In this document: in pieces, positions 20,017-32,215 of the stretch
How positions within the stretch are numbered: position 1 is the first letter of the stretch
How the letters are laid out: every line of letters begins with the position of its first letter
Source of the DNA: Paraphysoderma sedebokerense
Lineage: Eukaryota; Blastocladiomycota; Physodermatomycetes; Physodermatales; Physodermataceae
Direction of reading: 5' to 3'
DNA length: 64,000 bases
NCBI GenBank assembly: GCA_025602915.1
Contig: JAHLJZ010000008.1
Coordinates: 186,001 to 250,000 of the forward strand
Notes under the pieces: generated by a model
Databases searched by the model: none
What the model saw: the letters and a program-made list of their open reading frames with translations, nothing else
Told to the model about the DNA's origin: nothing
Program-made: the position numbers and the translations under genes

Positions 20017-21462
20017 TCAAATATGGCTATACATCTTGACAATTGTGTCTCGGTTAGGGTTCAATTCCGAAAGTCCACTTTGAGAACTTCGTGTGAGAGT
20101 ACTTCGTCCATCAGAGAATGCATTGCTAGAGCGAGTCTCAAACAACATACTGGTTTTCGCTGACCACATAGAGTTTGCTTGTTGTCTTGCAGAACGAACC
20201 CGCCTCGGTTGGTAAGAAGTTGATACCTCGGTGGCAACTGATGCCCTTTCTCGAGCCAATTGAACGAAATTGACCCCTTCGCTCGGTATGTCTGAAGATC
20301 TTGTGTAATCGGTATGTGCGTCCGAGAATACCGTTGAACGAAGATCAGTGGTGGTGGAGAGCGACGCCCCATCTCGAGCCAATTGAACAAAATTTGGGCC
20401 CTCCTCACTCGGAAGCCCTGAAGATCTGGTGTACGCCGTCTCAGCGTCTGAATATAGTGACAAGGTTGCCGAGCGACCAGCATCGGATCCTCCAAAGTAC
20501 ATTGAAGATATCGCAGTATCTCTGGATCCTTTCCTGTCAGATTTTAACGTTCCGGGGAACGCCCATGTTTTGCCAGAATTGATCGAAGCGGATGACTCAG
20601 TTGTCGATTGTCCCCAACTTTGCCAAGATAACTCTCTCGAAGGTTCGGCTTCAATTGGAACATAAGGAAGACCGTATCGTACATATGCGAATACCATCAG
20701 AATATAGTTGAAGTAACCAAACACCCCAGTCAAATATAGTCTCTTTCCGGAGATTTCCTGTATAAACACCAAAATGATCGTAACAATATCAAACAAAATA
20801 GAAGTCCCATGGTAGAAAAAATTCCAGTACAGGATAGAAGCGGGGGTACCAGATTTGTAGGTTCGAATTACCGGAAGATATATTTTGAAGGTTGTAAGAG
20901 CGATGCAGAGACTGATAACATGAGTGATTGCCAGACCATAAGAGTTGACAGCGGCATCAAGATAAAATCCAATGCCTTGGCTCTTTACTTTAACTGGTGT
21001 GGTAGCTTGTGTTCCTACATTTCTGAATTCTTCGATGGCGTAAATGACTGCAACAGCTGCACAAAATGCCGACAACGAACAGACTGGTAACGCAAAGGGG
21101 GAACCATAGGTTGTCGCTTTCCTATTCCCTATTCGAGTGACCGCCAGAATAACGTAACATAAGATGGTCATTGAACTCCAGAAGGAAGTCAAATGTATCA
21201 GGTCCCTGATGATAGGATAATAATCGGATTTTGGGTCAACGAAACCAAAAGCAAATGGGGCATCAATCAACAGTACAATTCGTTCAATGAGAAAAAACGC
21301 TATGCCGACAAGTGTAAGCAATTCGAAATGAGTTTTGGCAGGGAATAACGTTGGATTGGCCCGGATAAATCTTGTCGTCCTGACTAGCAGAAATATCCCT
21401 ATGACATTGAGGACTGTAGAGAAGTAGACTTCTCCGAGGTTGTTAGGACGGGGATTGTCCAT
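20017..21462 (-). CDS. seven-span membrane protein with duplicated Ser-rich tail (GPCR-like)
   Basis: Single exon, 481 aa. Seven hydrophobic segments occupy residues ~14-270: VYFSTVLNVIGIFLLV, LLTLVGIAFFLIERIVLLI, LTSFWSSMTILCYVILAV, VCSLSAFCAAVAVIYAI, LAITHVISLCIALTTF, YHGTSILFDIVTIILVFI and GYFNYILMVFAYV. A ~200-residue hydrophilic tail rich in Ser/Thr follows, as in fungal GPCR-like proteins. Inside the tail, YTRSSGLPSEEGPNFVQLAR and YTRSSDIPSEGVNFVQLAR are a direct duplication. I do not recognise a named receptor family (it is not Ste2, Ste3 or Gpr1 by eye), so ligand and coupling are unknown. It could also be a transporter-like 7TM protein. Confidence 0.7.
   Translation of the reverse strand: MDNPRPNNLGEVYFSTVLNVIGIFLLVRTTRFIRANPTLFPAKTHFELLTLVGIAFFLIERIVLLIDAPFAFGFVDPKSDYYPIIRDLIHLTSFWSSMTILCYVILAVTRIGNRKATTYGSPFALPVCSLSAFCAAVAVIYAIEEFRNVGTQATTPVKVKSQGIGFYLDAAVNSYGLAITHVISLCIALTTFKIYLPVIRTYKSGTPASILYWNFFYHGTSILFDIVTIILVFIQEISGKRLYLTGVFGYFNYILMVFAYVRYGLPYVPIEAEPSRELSWQSWGQSTTESSASINSGKTWAFPGTLKSDRKGSRDTAISSMYFGGSDAGRSATLSLYSDAETAYTRSSGLPSEEGPNFVQLARDGASLSTTTDLRSTVFSDAHTDYTRSSDIPSEGVNFVQLARERASVATEVSTSYQPRRVRSARQQANSMWSAKTSMLFETRSSNAFSDGRSTLTRSSQSGLSELNPNRDTIVKMYSHI
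20239..20457 (-). repeat. two-copy direct repeat in the cytoplasmic tail of the seven-span protein
   Basis: Two ~95-bp copies (about 20362..20457 and 20239..20331) encode a SDAxTxYTRSSxxPSE...NFVQLARxxAS unit. The DNA copies differ at many third positions, so the duplication is not recent, while the peptide FVQLAR is kept exactly. Confidence 0.75.
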
Positions 21463-22089
21463 TTTTTACGAAATTCGACAGAGAATTTGAGAGGGTGTGA
21501 AGTTTCTTTGCGATGACGTCCCTGTTGAGGTTTTACACCACTGGCCTCAATGCCTAATGAATTGCATGTAGGGACAGTGTAACGAAGCGAGCAACGCGAG
21601 GATGAACATTTGAGGCTGGATGCTGCAAGCCTCGGCGCCACTCCGGTCCCTACGTTCTTAACTCTGGTAATTACCGCCCACAAATGTGATGACCATGCGG
21701 CATGTCGTAAAACCACTAAGTGCAGACTGAATATTCGTCACAACACCATATCTATTTTGTGGCATTGCGATGGGCATTTTAGGCTTTGAATTGTCAGCAT
21801 TCGCAAACCATGAAAACGGGTTGTCTGGTGAAGCCAACCAACGCATTTGTACCGTCACTTATGTAATTTAAAGTTCTCGTTGCTCATCTCGGTCTTCGAA
21901 TAATTAACGTGCTCGAAAGTTGTTAAAATAATTAATATTTATATGCTTGATATACTTGATATAAAATAACTAAAAATGTTATAACTAAATATTGCTACAT
22001 CTAAATACCTGGTACAGCTATAAATGAAATCGCGTAAGCCACAACCCGCCGATACACACCTTCTCAACATAATAAATTACAGCGCTAAT
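21463..22089. other. intergenic, minus-strand tandem genes
   Basis: 627 bp holding the promoter of the seven-span gene (GC-richer, 21480-21660) and the AT-rich 3' flank of the giant gene (21890-22090). No other feature is supported. Confidence 0.4.
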
Positions 22090-25000
22090 TTATTTGTAGG
22101 ATCCGAATAATATCGAGAACACCTTCCTGACTCCTTTCTTTCGTTTGCGAATCTTGAACGACGCATCATATGGAGCTGAATAAATCATAATCAATTGTTT
22201 TTGGTTAAGGACAGTCAAAATAAAATTCATATCTAAAGTTGATTACTTACTGCTGTACTTTTGTTGCCATAGTTTTGATAATGTTTCGTATTCTCGAATC
22301 TAAGATTACGCCATGTCAGAGGGTCGTTGCTATCAGCAGGATAATAGAAAGAGAAAATAACACACCAATTCTTTCTTGCTCGTGTATCGTGAGAAATCCA
22401 TAATTTTTCCAAAATTGTAACAACAGTATTTTTGGTATATCAACGGTTCCATCATATGAGCATGATGGGCCAAGAGGATATCTAAATAGGACAATGTAAG
22501 TGAGTTTGCAATTCTTTGACGAAAAATCCACAAATCCACAAATCAACTGCGACGTACCAACTGCAGGAGCGACTATCTCAGCTGATGATCCTTGAGATTT
22601 GGATTGCTGACCAATAAGACGAAGATATTTGTCGTATCTTTCGATAACTCCTATAGCTTCTTCCTTCGACGTCAACGAATTCTCGAATAAAATACCAGAC
22701 ATCAATCGTCGCCAGTTCTGAAGAGAGGAATACAAATCTAACGAAAACGGAGTCATGATGTTTTGATAATAATTGATAATTTTTGAGGCGACTACATCAG
22801 CCCGACGGCTAATTTTTTTGTGAAGATCGCCTTTAAATTGCTTTGAGACAGCAGACTGGATGTAGTCGTGAATAATCGCGGCGAGGTTGGCGTTCTTCCA
22901 AGGATTGATTACTTCGTTGCTGAATAATGCAGTTTCTAGCACTTGATCGAGCGAAGCATCATGAGTGCGAAGTAAAAGTTTGTTGACTAATTGAGCTAAC
23001 TTGTAATCGATTTTTCCTTTCGCGAGATTTAGAATTGTACCACTACGAAATGCAATTATCGGTCAGCTAATACTGGTGCGGCTCGACGAAATGAGGGCAC
23101 AACTCACCCAATGTAACCGTTGCCTTCTTTTGCCTTTTTAAGATCATTAACGAGTCTCCAAGCGGACATTGTACTAAGAGTCATCCAATGTTCACAGCAT
23201 TGGCAGACCAACAAACGGGTTCCTGAGCGCAATTGTGCATTTTGGAGACAATCCCAAACCTGAACACTTGCGCAATACGGACAAGATAATAGTGAAGGGG
23301 CAGTATCGGCCAACTGAGGTTGAAAGGAATCGCCAGTGAAATCTTCCCAAGCCTTTCTTCCGGATGCGCCGACGAAATCTGTCCAAGTAGAGAACGATGG
23401 TTGGGACGACTTTTTGATGAATTTCGCCTACACAGACATTTAGTCAGTTCTCGTCCGATTCGACGGATGGCCAATTTTGAAGTAGCGAATACAAATACAA
23501 ACCAATAATGCAATCGGGAATTCAAAGCTCAGCATCTTAATCTCTCCATCAAACAATCTGATAACGTCTTCAATGTATCGATGTGTGTCCAGCATATGCA
23601 CCATCCACAACATGAGAACATCCAACGGTGCAACGGGAGGATCTACCCGTTTACCAATTGACAGTTTAAGTAGGCTCAGGTACTTCATATATCGGCCTTG
23701 AGCACGAATCCAGAACAGTGTTTCTAACTTGGAATCTTTGAATCGGAATTCTGGCGCAGAGAGAAGGAATTGAATGACTTTGTTGTAATTCAGTAATGTT
23801 TCAGGGTCCATGGAAAAATCGGGGACTGGTTCCGGCCGACTCAAAGTTGAAGAGAGCGTAAAGTTATCCGTGTGATTACGCGGAGAAGAATCAGGAATTA
23901 AGTGCACTGGTTCAGGAGGAGCGATCGGTTTGGATTGAGCTACTGGCAATGGACTCAGTGGAGGTCGGAGGGTCAAGCCAACTAACTTTGGCGCTTCGGG
24001 TTCAGGTTCGAATGTAACAAATCGGTTGAATTTGACATGACAGAAATCCTACGAAGAGAGCCAGGGCATGTCAATTTCTAAGTCGCGCTTTGATTCAGTA
24101 TGCGTAAGTGAGCATTACCAGATATTCCGCAGGGAATAGAAGATGAGTCAAATGAACAAACATCAGGTCTGAAAAAAAAATGACTGTTAGTCTCAAAATC
24201 TCTCTCGAACAATGAACTGCACCAACGTACCGTCATCTAATTGCATAATTGAAGCAAGTGTATCGGATCCGGAATCTCTCATTTTTTCCACCGAGTCGTC
24301 GACAACGTTGTGATAGCTAGCCACAAGACTTTCAACGACAGTAGCATCGTCGAGCATGGTTTTCAACTTTCCCACATAAGCCGTCATTTTGGATCGCCAG
24401 ATAGTTATTTCAGAAATCAAATCAAGATCCAACGGATCCACGCCGCGGTTACGTTTTCTCAACTCCTCTAATGTCGATTCAACTTCGCAAACGCTACATA
24501 CGAAAGGTTGTTGCCGTAATTTCAATTGAACCATTTCCTTTTGAGTAATAGAGCGAATAGATACACAAGATGGACATGCGATAAGGTATTCGGTTTCTAG
24601 AGCGGTTGAGGCAGGATTGAAAAAGTAAGGTTCGCCAGTGTAATTTTCGAAACCGTATTCCGATTGGGTATCGACTTCAACAGTAAAGTCTTCGACAGGA
24701 CAATTTAATAGAGAATGCTGAGAAATAACGTGAGCCGAAGCCTCCCCAAAGAGACGCTCCAAATCCTTCTGGAACGTAACGGGCCGCAGAGTATGAATAT
24801 GCGCAACAAGTGCAACGTCTGACAGGTAACAAACGTTAATACGCAAGATTTTGATGACATTAATGTTTATCTAACCAACTTACCAGCAGGAGGGACCGCA
24901 CACCAATCCTTTGTGCCATGAATGTAGGTCAACCATTTCAGATATCGAGCTTCAGAACGGATAAGAGCTGGAATATCATTGCCATAGTCTTTGTCTAGCA

Positions 25001-28000
25001 ACACTTCCAACAGCTTCAAATGATTGATGACTGATTCTGCCGTTAAGAGTTTCTTTTCTTGTTCCACTTCCGAGCTGACGGATTCGACATCAGACTCAAA
25101 TCGAAGTTCGCTGCTTGAAATGGACGCATTTCTGTTTCTTGTCTCTGGCAAATCAACCTCTGCTTTACGTGAATCAGAGAGAACGACAGGAACGTTCTCA
25201 ATAAGATCTGAGAATGGACTGATATTTCCTTGATAAAACGCCTGCAAAAGTTTAAGTTAGTCATTGGACAGATGAGACAAGTAGTAGAAAGGCTCACCAT
25301 GTACGAGGCAGGTTTCAGCATATGCGTTGCTTTCACGAAGAGACCGGCTTCGAATATTGAGAGATAATATTAGCACATAGAATCAATAATCAACATATTC
25401 AAAAATTCAGCATACATTCACCACTATAATAGGTAGAATTGGGACCAATATATCCAAAGACAGCATAAGCAAGTTGCTCATCCGACAGAGGGTCGGTGGT
25501 TTGAGCCAATTCGATAAGTGCTTTACGAAGACCGCAGTAAGTCTTTACCAGGTCGAACGAAAAATTTGGGGCGGCGTTAGCGGAATGGATGGAACTTCCG
25601 CAGCCACCACAGACGACGACTTCGGCGCCAAATCGAAGATTGACGTATTTTTGTAAGTTGATCATCTGAACAGTGCCGCAAGAGTAACACGGTACTGAAA
25701 CAGGTTGTTGCGACTGCAAAGTGGACTCTCCGGTTGACGACTCCCATTCTTCACTGCTGGCAGCGGCATCAGTAAGGGGGAAACTGTAATTAAATAGTAG
25801 TTGGGAATAATGTGAACCGAAGATGCTTTCCATATCGTTGCGGTACTTATCAGGCAGAAGCATATGGGTATACATCATCAGCTTGACATCTAAGAGCCAG
25901 CGAGAAAACTAGTAAGTCAAACATGATCAGATGACAACGTAATATAGAAACATACCAGCAGGAGGAACCAAACAGAGGATGTCCTTCCCAGTAGCCAAAT
26001 GATCAAACAACATAGCCAACCACTTTAAATAGCGTCTTTCAGCTGCGGCCAAATATTCAAAGTCTAATTCCTCGGCTTGAACATGTTTTTCTACGAATTT
26101 AACGTGGGCCCGAACATCTGCGACTGTAACGACGGTGACAGGATCCGTGACTTCGAGTGACCTGACTACTTCTTCTTCGTTCAATACTCCGACATTGGCG
26201 TGCGCATCCTCCTTTTGCTCGGTTTTATCATTCACTACGGGAGGGATTAATTGGGATGACAAAGAAAAGAGTGTACCGAATTTAGCAACAGAATCGTTTG
26301 AGTATTGGAACGGACGAAGGCAGTGTGTCAAGTGACCCAGAACAATAGCTAGAAATGAAAGTGGATTAATCAAACAGTCATCACACATAGTTCAGGAAAT
26401 TTTCATACCGCTATCTACAGGTATCGCAGAAATAATTGTTTGTTCCCCATCAATACCCCTTGAGAGCGTTGCGGCATTCCAATATTCTTGGTACTCTTCT
26501 ACCACATGCTCCGGATCAACAGAGGTTTCAATAATATCGGCTAAAAGTTCCTTTAATTGTCCAAGACGGCCCAGAATGCTGACAGATAGTGGAGTCAAGG
26601 AACTAATGATAGCAGAGCAAGATGGACATTTCCAACCACCATTCTGGGTGAACTCAACGAACGAATCAGCTCTCAATGCCTGAACTGTTCCGCAAGCATG
26701 ACAGTCCACTGAGATGACTTTGGTGTCTTCGGTGCTGTCGAATGATCTGCCGGTATATTCGGTCCATTTGATCTTATCGGCTTCCTGGGCAGCCGTTGCA
26801 AGGGGGAATGGAACAAATAGTAGATCTTCCGATTCATCGGGTTCGAAAAGACCATTGATGTCGGAACTATATGCCTCTGGATGGATCATGTGCAAGTACC
26901 AGAACTGTGCAACATCTATTGAAACGTAAACAGATAAGTAACAAGTCGGTTAAGTGCTTTTTACGACGAGTTACGAAGGGCCGACTAACCTTCAGGAGGG
27001 ATATGGGTTCCCGCTGATTCATTCAACAATGACAACCAATTACGGTAACGTTGTTCCGCTTTAGCCCAGTATTCAATTCCTCCATTTTCGATGGAGCGGA
27101 TTAAGCGGCGAATAAATTCGGCATTCTCAGACACGGCAGTGTCGTCTATAATGCTGGTGCTTTTGTATTGAAGAGTACGGGCCTTTGAATTGCCAACCTT
27201 GGGCGACGTTACGGAGGCAAGATGGATTGGTGCTTGCTCGATATTATGCGGCGATGCGGGTTTTTCAGCATATTGGTTGAGATTGGGAGTCAATGAAATC
27301 AATTCACCGAGTTCGGACATAAAGAATTCCTGAAAAGACATGGAGAACGGTCAGCTGAATGAAAACCATTGAATGTGTAAGCAGTAGAGACAAACCTGAT
27401 ATGACGCAGGGTGCGCCATGTGAACATAGTTTCCAAACAGGAACATGGAGTCATCCGCAGTAGCCTTATCAACCCATTTCTTTTCTCGAGACACAACACT
27501 CAATGCATCGAGGTAATACAAGACGACATCCTCGGCATGCTCGCCTTGTAGATCGTTAAGGAGAGCCTTTGTATGATGATAATACAATTTTGCTTGCGGC
27601 AGCAAGCTAGTTTCCAGGTGAAGTTGCCCGGTATGGGACATCGCAACACCACAAGCCGAGCAATCAGCGGATCCGTCAACATACGATTGAACGGGGACGG
27701 TATTAACCGATCCACATGAACGGCAAGAGACTATCGGATGATCTAGAACAGTATCGGATGTCGATAACGTGAACGGCTCTCCAGTGAATGATTCCCATCG
27801 TGCGATAGATTGCTCTGAAGGCACAGAAGAGTGGTATTGAAGAGGGAACGAATATTGGAAGATTTTATCCTTGTTGTTGGGGAACATGCTCGAAATCGTA
27901 TCATGATATGATTGAGGAGAGGACATGTGGGCTTGCTTCATAAATTGAACATCTAGGAGGCATCCACATTAGTATAGTAATCTAAAGAAAATAAAATATA

Positions 28001-31000
28001 GAGGTAAAACATACCGAACGGCGGCTCAACAATGTCATGACTTTCGGCTTCAATTTCTTCGTTCAATAACGCGAGCCACATCATATATCGTCTCTCGGCA
28101 GCAGCAAGGTATGCGTCGTCCATAACATATTCCGTTATATGACGGTTAGTCAAAAACTCAACAGCAGATGCATACGCTTGTACTGAATCAACAGTGACAA
28201 CCGAGGCGACCCCTTCTAGTAAGGATATGGGTCTTCGAAGCGTTTTGGTTTCATTCCGTTCTTGGGATGCTACGGGTTCGGTATAAATGGTAGAAATTTT
28301 TCCCCGCTTTGGTTGCTCATGTAATTTAGGCCCAAAGAAAATATCGCCTAGGCAGCCAAATTCTTCTTCAGTCATATTCTAATCAATAGGAACCAATAAA
28401 GTTAGCATCGACATTGTGTTTGCGAGAATTGAAAACTGCTTACCTTATAATGTTCCGGAAAAAGAGCATGCGTCAGATACGCTAGCTGAGAATTCATACT
28501 TCCATCGACCAGATGGAGCATTTCCGTTCTTTGATATTCATCTTGGATAACATTGCTCATCCTCACCACGCGACAATACTCGTTCACCCAGCTTCCAACT
28601 AACCGTTGCGAAATCGCGTCATCTTCTCCTTCCGGTAACCTAACTTCAACAAATTTCTTGAGCAAAGTTTGTTTCCACGTTTGTACGGTCTTGACCAGAT
28701 CAACAGAGAAGGCAGCAAATCCGGTATGATTAGATATGGCTTTGACGTCGTCTTTTGAAATGATAGCACTACAGGCCGAACATTCAATGGTAAAATCCGG
28801 AACCAAACGCAGAGCTAGGTATGGCTTGGTATCCAAATTCAATACGGAAAGACAGTCGGGGCAATTCAAATGGAAAGGCATTTCTACAACATCTGCGTTG
28901 TGCAAGAGAACAAAAGGTTCTCCGGTGAAATTTTCCCATGTATTTTGTGAATCGGCATCTGGATGGATAGCGTTGTGTTGGCGATGGATAAGAAATTGAG
29001 AAAGTGGATAGCTGGTTTTTATAATTTTTCCGGCAAGTTCAGTACCGAAATGAGCGGAAAGATCGTTGAAGTATGCAGTCGGATGTGTCATATGGTGGTA
29101 CCATAACAGTAGACAATCTATAAACTCCCATGGTTAATTATTAGAGTTCAACTAACGCAGAAAGAAGAATACACATACCGACTGGTGGGAAAGGCAACAC
29201 AGACTCTTTCTCCACAATATCCCCCAATAAACACAGCCATTTCCAATATCTGTTTTCGCTTTTCACCAAATACAAGGAATCAACTTTTCCCTCGACATCC
29301 TTATCTTGATGTCTGGCTAAACTCAAATAAGAGGAGAACGTTTGCAATAACTCGATGTGAGTTTTGATCGCGGAAGGCGTTAATACATCAGAAATCGGGG
29401 AGTCACGCTTGACATCGGTAGGTAAGATGCGAGATTGAATAGTAACGTTCTGTGATGCAGAATCAAAGAGAGATCGAAGAGCTTTGACACTAAGACCTTT
29501 GGTTTTCGGTACGTTGGAAGGGGCAACGGAACGAGGAATAGAGGGAGAACTCTTCGAGGACGCAGAACGTGGGGAAGAATCAAGACTGAGAGGGTTGGCG
29601 GAACTGACATCAGATGCAGACGGAGCGCCAGAGACTTCAACAACGTTTTTGACTTCTTCCTCAACAATTTCCACTTCTTTCTCTACCTGTTCTATGACAT
29701 CTTTGACTTTTTCCAACTCTTCAGCGGACTCTTCCAATAATGTGGAGTCCTTGTCATCGGTCACAACATCAATGCTGGGAACCATTTCATTAAAAACGAT
29801 TACTTTTTGGAATTTATGGAGAGTATACTCCAAATAATGAGACGGATGAAGAAGGTGCGTAAAATAGCACAGCAATACATCTAGATCACGGGAAAGCAAC
29901 GGATTGATCAGTTTGAACCAACAACGCGTCACAAACAAGTCATAACATACCACTATCAACTTGCAACAAATCATCTTCACCAGAAGTCGTCCCTTTCTTT
30001 CTATCGACACAACTCTGAAGTGTCTTATCGTAAACCTGCTTTAAAGCAAATACAGTCTTTTCGTCCCAATCTACGGAGCCGTCCGCACTATCAATGGCGG
30101 CTAATATAGTTTTGATATCTGCCCATTTCATTTCAAAAGCTTTGTCGAAATCAATGCTTAAGTCAAAGATGGGATTCCACAATACTGATTTGTTGCCAAG
30201 TGTTGAACAACATGGGCATGTAGCGGAGTCATTTAATAATAGCTGATTGACTTGAGACAGAGGGAGAATTGAAACCGACGAGCACTTAAGGCATGAGATA
30301 ACCGTCGGATTTACAGCCGATGCCTTGTCACCATATTCAAATGGTAAGCCAGTTTGCTCTTCCCAGTTGGCAGCCGAGGTAGAAGGATACGTCTTTCCCA
30401 AATCCCACAATCTGTTCAATGTTTCCAACGGGAACGAGATCTTCAATACTGCGTCTCTTGTTTCGACTCCGAATAATCTACCGATATCATCGGCATATCG
30501 AGTAGTGTCCGTGGTCATGTGGGTGTACCAAGTAAATAGGACGTCGAGCGGCGGTAGACTATTATCCGGCAATGTGTTGGCCTTGTCGGACTCATCCGAC
30601 AGAGTCGACAGCAAAATAAGGAAAGTATGGTATCGTTCTAGCAATATTGGGAGATTAATTCCAGACGATTTCGGAAGAATTTCGGATTCTGAAGCATTTA
30701 TATTTTTGATAAATGCGGTATGTTGAGACAAGGAAGTGACAGATACCGGAATCGAGCCGTCTAAGGATGATGCAGAAGTAGGTGCAAGACGCGGTGAAGT
30801 GGATGTAGATTTTGACTGTTTTGTGGGTTCAAGGTTAGACTGGCTTGGATTTCCGTTCACAGAAACCGCTTTCGCTTGATCATTCAAAAGTTCTTGCAAT
30901 GATGCAACTTTTCCATACAGCTTCAAGGTGCCTTCGGCATAGTCGGCAGTATGTTGAAGAATGTGAGTGTAATGGATAAACAAAACGTCCTTTGGCAACG

Positions 31001-32215
31001 ATTCTTTTAAGATAGCATTTGCGTCCGTATTTGAAGAACCGTGAGGTGACGCAATGGATTTCACTAAATTTCGGTAAGCGAAAATAGAATTCGTAATCAT
31101 TTCTGGATCGGATAACATTTCGTCGATCGTTTTCGTGAATGAATCCATGACATCCTTTTCGCATTGAACGACCGTTACCGTTGCCTCAGCGGGCGAATCA
31201 GCGGCTACGATTTTCATATCGAACATAGAAAGAACAGAAGTGGCGAGCGAAATGTTGAGCGGTAAGAAGTTGTAGATAAACGATTTTCTTCTGACACTGG
31301 TTGGCTTATCATCGTTTATCATAGATTGAGATTCCAGGAAGGCGTTGCAAGCAGAGCAATGATGCCCCGAGAATCCTAATTTTACCTGGACGTACGCTTT
31401 CGAAGATAGCGGTTGCACGGTACGACAATAGGGGCAGGATAGAAGAAATGGAATCGGAGATGTAGATTCGAGTTGTCCATCAATCGAACTTTTCAACGGA
31501 AGATGAAATTTCTCGCCGGTAAAAGTTTCCCATAGTTCAGTTGAAGGATTCGGGACATTCGGGTTGTTGAAAGAGGAGATGTAGTCCTAGGAGCAGCTTT
31601 GTGAGTTGACCATAATTTCAATTGGGCCGATGGAATCTACTTACATGGTCGTGGAACAGGGGACAAAATCTTAGCAAGTGCTCCGCTTTACCAAAAAGTT
31701 TGTTCAAATCATCGACATATACCGCAGGATCGATGACGTGAGTTTGCCAAAGGAGCCATACATCTATGGAGAAGATTTCAACGAAAAGCAGCCGTGATGG
31801 TAGAAGGGCGATTAGTTCCAACCAACAGAAAGAGCCGGCCCAGAATGCAATCCTACATTCTATGCAAGGGCATAGCAAGAGGAGATTCCAGTTCAACATT
31901 ACCTAGTGGAGGTAGCGGATTTTCAACATGACAAGTGAGATTGCCCTCGGCAATTTCATTCAATAAGACGAGCCATTTATAATATCTCGTTTCGGCTCGA
32001 ACAAGATATTTTAAGAACGCCTCATTTCCTGACAGAGAAGCGGAGTCGATTACTTGAGAACCATCAGCATCAATTGACCCCTCCACCAGAGATTTGGGGT
32101 CAGAGGCCAAGACGGAAGATATTTCCTCCCGAAAGAGGGCGAGTAAATTGAGATAATTGTCCACGGCTGTCTTGGACAGGCCCAAGGCCGAGGCAACTAA
32201 CGGGGCGGGGACCAT
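22090..32215 (-). CDS. giant GRDP/DUF1399-type repeat protein with eight CxxC...CxxC modules
   Basis: Twenty-one exons total 8,721 nt (2,906 aa): 31903..32215, 31645..31763, 29951..31586, 29179..29880, 28444..29117, 28015..28378, 27396..27952, 26990..27329, 26409..26915, 25956..26348, 25422..25889, 25298..25347, 24884..25241, 24231..24818, 24119..24168, 23503..24048, 23108..23427, 22558..23042, 22366..22481, 22251..22299, 22090..22175. Each of eight modules (~300-370 aa) has a helix RYxKWL, a PPxG-DVxxxxxxHMxxPxxY segment, WExxTGxPF, two CxxC pairs ~20 residues apart, and a second THxLxPxxY segment. The end (HHAHMMEPLIY, then LWQQKYSTPY) matches the glycine-rich-domain-containing (GRDP/DUF1399) signature. 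GRDP proteins are poorly understood (stress and RNA-related roles in plants). Function here is unknown; Zn binding by the CxxC pairs is inferred. Confidence 0.8.
23270..31440 (-). repeat. eight-copy CxxC-CxxC/HxxH module array inside the giant gene
   Basis: First Cys pairs of successive modules lie near 31430 (CPYC), 30290 (CLKC), 28856 (CPDC), 27719 (CRSC), 26697 (CHAC), 25682 (CYSC), 24566 (CPSC) and 23282 (CPYC). Second pairs are CSAC, CPCC, CSAC, CSAC, CPSC, CGGC, CSVC and CQCC. Six modules carry a phase-1 intron in the Gly codon of PPxG before DV, and four carry another phase-1 intron before the second His segment. Two modules have a separate 50-nt exon there. This is the pattern left by duplication of whole exon sets. 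Confidence 0.8.

Noticed and set aside
20855-20885. tRNA B-box-like GGTTCGAATTACC
   Set aside because: No matching A box or cloverleaf; it lies inside the seven-span coding exon.
29484-29837. 117-codon plus-strand frame rich in Ser/Thr
   Set aside because: Antisense of the Glu/Val/Ser-rich linker in the giant repeat gene, where codon periodicity favours the minus strand.
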